Assembly (NCBI GenBank): GCA_946478975.1
Contig: CAMLEO010000301.1
Span: 1 to 8,483 of the forward strand
Direction: 5' to 3'
Source of the DNA: an uncultured Steroidobacter sp.
GTDB taxonomy: Bacteria; Pseudomonadota; Gammaproteobacteria; Steroidobacterales; Steroidobacteraceae
DNA length: 8,483 nt
Part shown: positions 7,635-8,483 of the stretch, one piece after another
How the letters are laid out: each line of letters starts with the position of its first letter
How positions within the stretch are numbered: the stretch's first letter is position 1
Position numbers and translations under genes: made by a program
Notes under the pieces: model-generated
Database searches by the model: none
What the model was told of the DNA's origin: nothing
The model's input: only the letters and a program-made list of their open reading frames with translations

Positions 7635-8186
7635 TTATTGAACTTCGGACGACGTTGTTTCCTGCGTCGCCAGCCCCGCCGGATCGCTGACCCGAATAAA
7701 TATTTGCGCGCCGCGCATCGTTCCATCCTGCGCCGGCAACATGCTGGTGAGTCGCACCGGATACTCGCCGGGTTCGTTCGGCTTCACGCAAATATCACGC
7801 TTGCTGCGATTCAAGCCGAGCCGTTGTTTGTGATCCTGCCGGATCGAGATGGAGAGCGGCGCGCCGCCGACCAGCACGTGTTCCGGCCCCAGCGCGCGAA
7901 TATTCATTTTGCCGATACACAGGCGCTCGCCGACATTCATCTGAGTGGTCGTCGGCGAGACATCGACCTGCTCGACTTTGACGTTGGCGAGGCTGCGGGA
8001 GACGAGGTCAGAGGCCATGAACAGCTGGCGTCCGGCATGCGCCGAATCTTTGTCGGAGGCGCTCGACGCTTCCCCGATCACCACCCAGACGATTTGATAC
8101 GCGGCCTGGGGGTGCGCCGGCTGCCCGACCGTGGCTGCGGCCAATGCAGCCGCGAGCACGATGCTGCGAAATATCCTTGGCGGCAT
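7635..8186 (-). CDS. Putative secreted protein of unknown function
   Basis: I do not recognise the family. From ATG 8186 the product is 183 residues. It begins MPPRIFRSIVLAAALAAATV, a positively charged start followed by an Ala/Leu core typical of a Sec signal peptide; cleavage is likely somewhere between residues 18 and 28. The rest is a soluble domain with alternating hydrophobic segments and short turns, such as VKVEQVDVSP, PLSISIRQD and AQIFIRVSD, suggesting a beta-sandwich. It contains just two cysteines, in RLCIGK (90) and DICVKP (133), which could form a disulfide after export. The open frame extends upstream to an ATG at 8303. That longer form would bury the signal peptide inside the protein behind Arg/Gly-rich residues and would overlap the proposed plus-strand promoter, so the shorter start is preferred. 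It converges on cysQ and has no partner in the window. Confidence 0.7.
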   Translation of the reverse strand: MPPRIFRSIVLAAALAAATVGQPAHPQAAYQIVWVVIGEASSASDKDSAHAGRQLFMASDLVSRSLANVKVEQVDVSPTTTQMNVGERLCIGKMNIRALGPEHVLVGGAPLSISIRQDHKQRLGLNRSKRDICVKPNEPGEYPVRLTSMLPAQDGTMRGAQIFIRVSDPAGLATQETTSSEVQ

Positions 8187-8264
8187 ATATGAACCAACCC
8201 CGAGGCCGGCGAGCCAGTTCCCGGCCCGTTTGTGACTGCGGTAGCGGATTACCGTACCGGCGCC

Positions 8265-8294
8265 TTGCCTTCGGCGGCCGGGCCCTGCTAGATT
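8265..8294 (+). promoter_or_regulatory. Candidate sigma-70 promoter for a leader transcript
   Basis: TTGCCT (8265-8270) and TAGATT (8289-8294) are separated by 18 bases, with four-of-six matches to each consensus in a very GC-rich context. A start site about seven bases after the -10 would fall at about 8301-8303, on the ATG of the mini-ORF at 8302, so the transcript would be leaderless. No Shine-Dalgarno precedes that ATG, consistent with this. Two copies of CGGGCCC (8279-8285 and 8295-8301) flank the -10 box. Confidence 0.4.
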
Positions 8295-8301
8295 CGGGCC
8301 C

Positions 8302-8382
8302 ATGCGTACGAACCAGCAAATGTCTGCTCTGCCCCCCCATGGCAGTGGGCTGCTGCGTGCGCGCCTGCACCTGCGTCGCTAG
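8302..8382 (+). CDS. Possible leader peptide (26 codons) of an attenuation-type control region
   Basis: A mini-ORF from ATG 8302 to TAG 8380-8382. It begins MRTNQQ and ends LLRARLHLRR, with four leucine codons (all CTG) in its last ten codons. A hairpin TGCGTC/GACGCA (8372-8377/8382-8387, loop GCTA) overlaps the stop. These traits, and a promoter placing transcription start on the ATG, resemble leader peptides that sense a charged tRNA. The same bases in another frame (ATG 8339, open to the window end) encode a cysteine cluster beginning MAVGCCVRACTCV. That frame has no visible stop or ribosome-binding site, so I favour the leucine frame, but the choice is not secure. The controlled operon would lie to the right of the window. 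Confidence 0.35.
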   Translation: MRTNQQMSALPPHGSGLLRARLHLRR

Positions 8383-8483
8383 ACGCAACAATTCACCCCC
8401 ACGCCTCCCACTGGGACTGGCGCAAAAAACTAAGTCACCGTTTTCACCCGCTCGCCGGCGGCTGACAATGGAACCTTGCAGGC

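Larger units (their letters stand above)
8187..8483. other. Roughly 300-base region without an ordinary gene
   Basis: The spacer upstream of the secreted-protein gene. From left to right it holds a small dyad CGGTA-N6-TACCG (8239-8254), the candidate plus-strand promoter, the mini-ORF with its overlapping cysteine-codon frame, and possible long-range pairings: CAGTGGG 8343-8349 with CCCACTG 8407-8413, and GCCTGCA 8363-8369 with TGCAGGC 8477-8483. From 8388 to the end no start signal or gene is evident. I found no convincing promoter for the minus-strand gene. Confidence 0.5.

Noticed and set aside
8187..8303. N-terminal extension of the secreted protein to ATG 8303
   Set aside because: It adds 39 Arg/Gly-rich residues before an excellent signal peptide and overlaps the plus-strand promoter candidate; the downstream start fits secretion better.

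Overview
The base composition is GC-rich, and the gene set (a CysN-CysC fusion, a NodT-type outer-membrane lipoprotein, a MacA/MacB-like exporter) points to a Gram-negative proteobacterium. My best guess is a gammaproteobacterium of the Xanthomonadales/Nevskiales kind. This is inferred from protein character only; no rRNA or other taxonomic marker is present.

Left part (1-3663, minus strand): an export operon read right to left. It encodes an outer-membrane efflux lipoprotein, a membrane-anchored periplasmic adaptor, an ABC ATPase, and the first six codons of what should be the ABC permease, cut off by the window edge. The last junctions are overlapping (GTGA, then TAATG), so the genes are translationally coupled. 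Together they would form a MacAB-TolC-like tripartite pump with its own outer-membrane channel and with the ATPase and permease as separate polypeptides. The substrate cannot be read from the sequence.

Middle (3664-3926): a divergent control region. It holds an AT-rich perfect dyad over a -10-like box facing the pump operon, a possible -10 facing the sulfur genes, and a small hairpin just before cysD.

Right-centre (3927-7578, plus strand): a sulfate-activation operon, cysD - cysNC - cysQ, with overlapping or nearly overlapping junctions. CysD plus the CysN domain make APS from sulfate and ATP. The fused CysC domain phosphorylates APS to PAPS. CysQ removes the PAP left over when PAPS is used. 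An AT-rich hairpin with a T-tract closes the operon.

Right end (7635-8483): a convergent minus-strand gene for a small secreted protein of unknown function. Then comes a roughly 300-base region without an ordinary gene. It contains a plausible plus-strand promoter whose predicted start falls on an ATG, followed by a 26-codon mini-ORF with clustered Leu codons (or, in another frame, clustered Cys codons) and overlapping hairpins. This looks like an amino-acid attenuation leader for an operon beyond the window and is the least explained part of the sequence. I see no mobile elements, CRISPR arrays, tRNA or rRNA genes.
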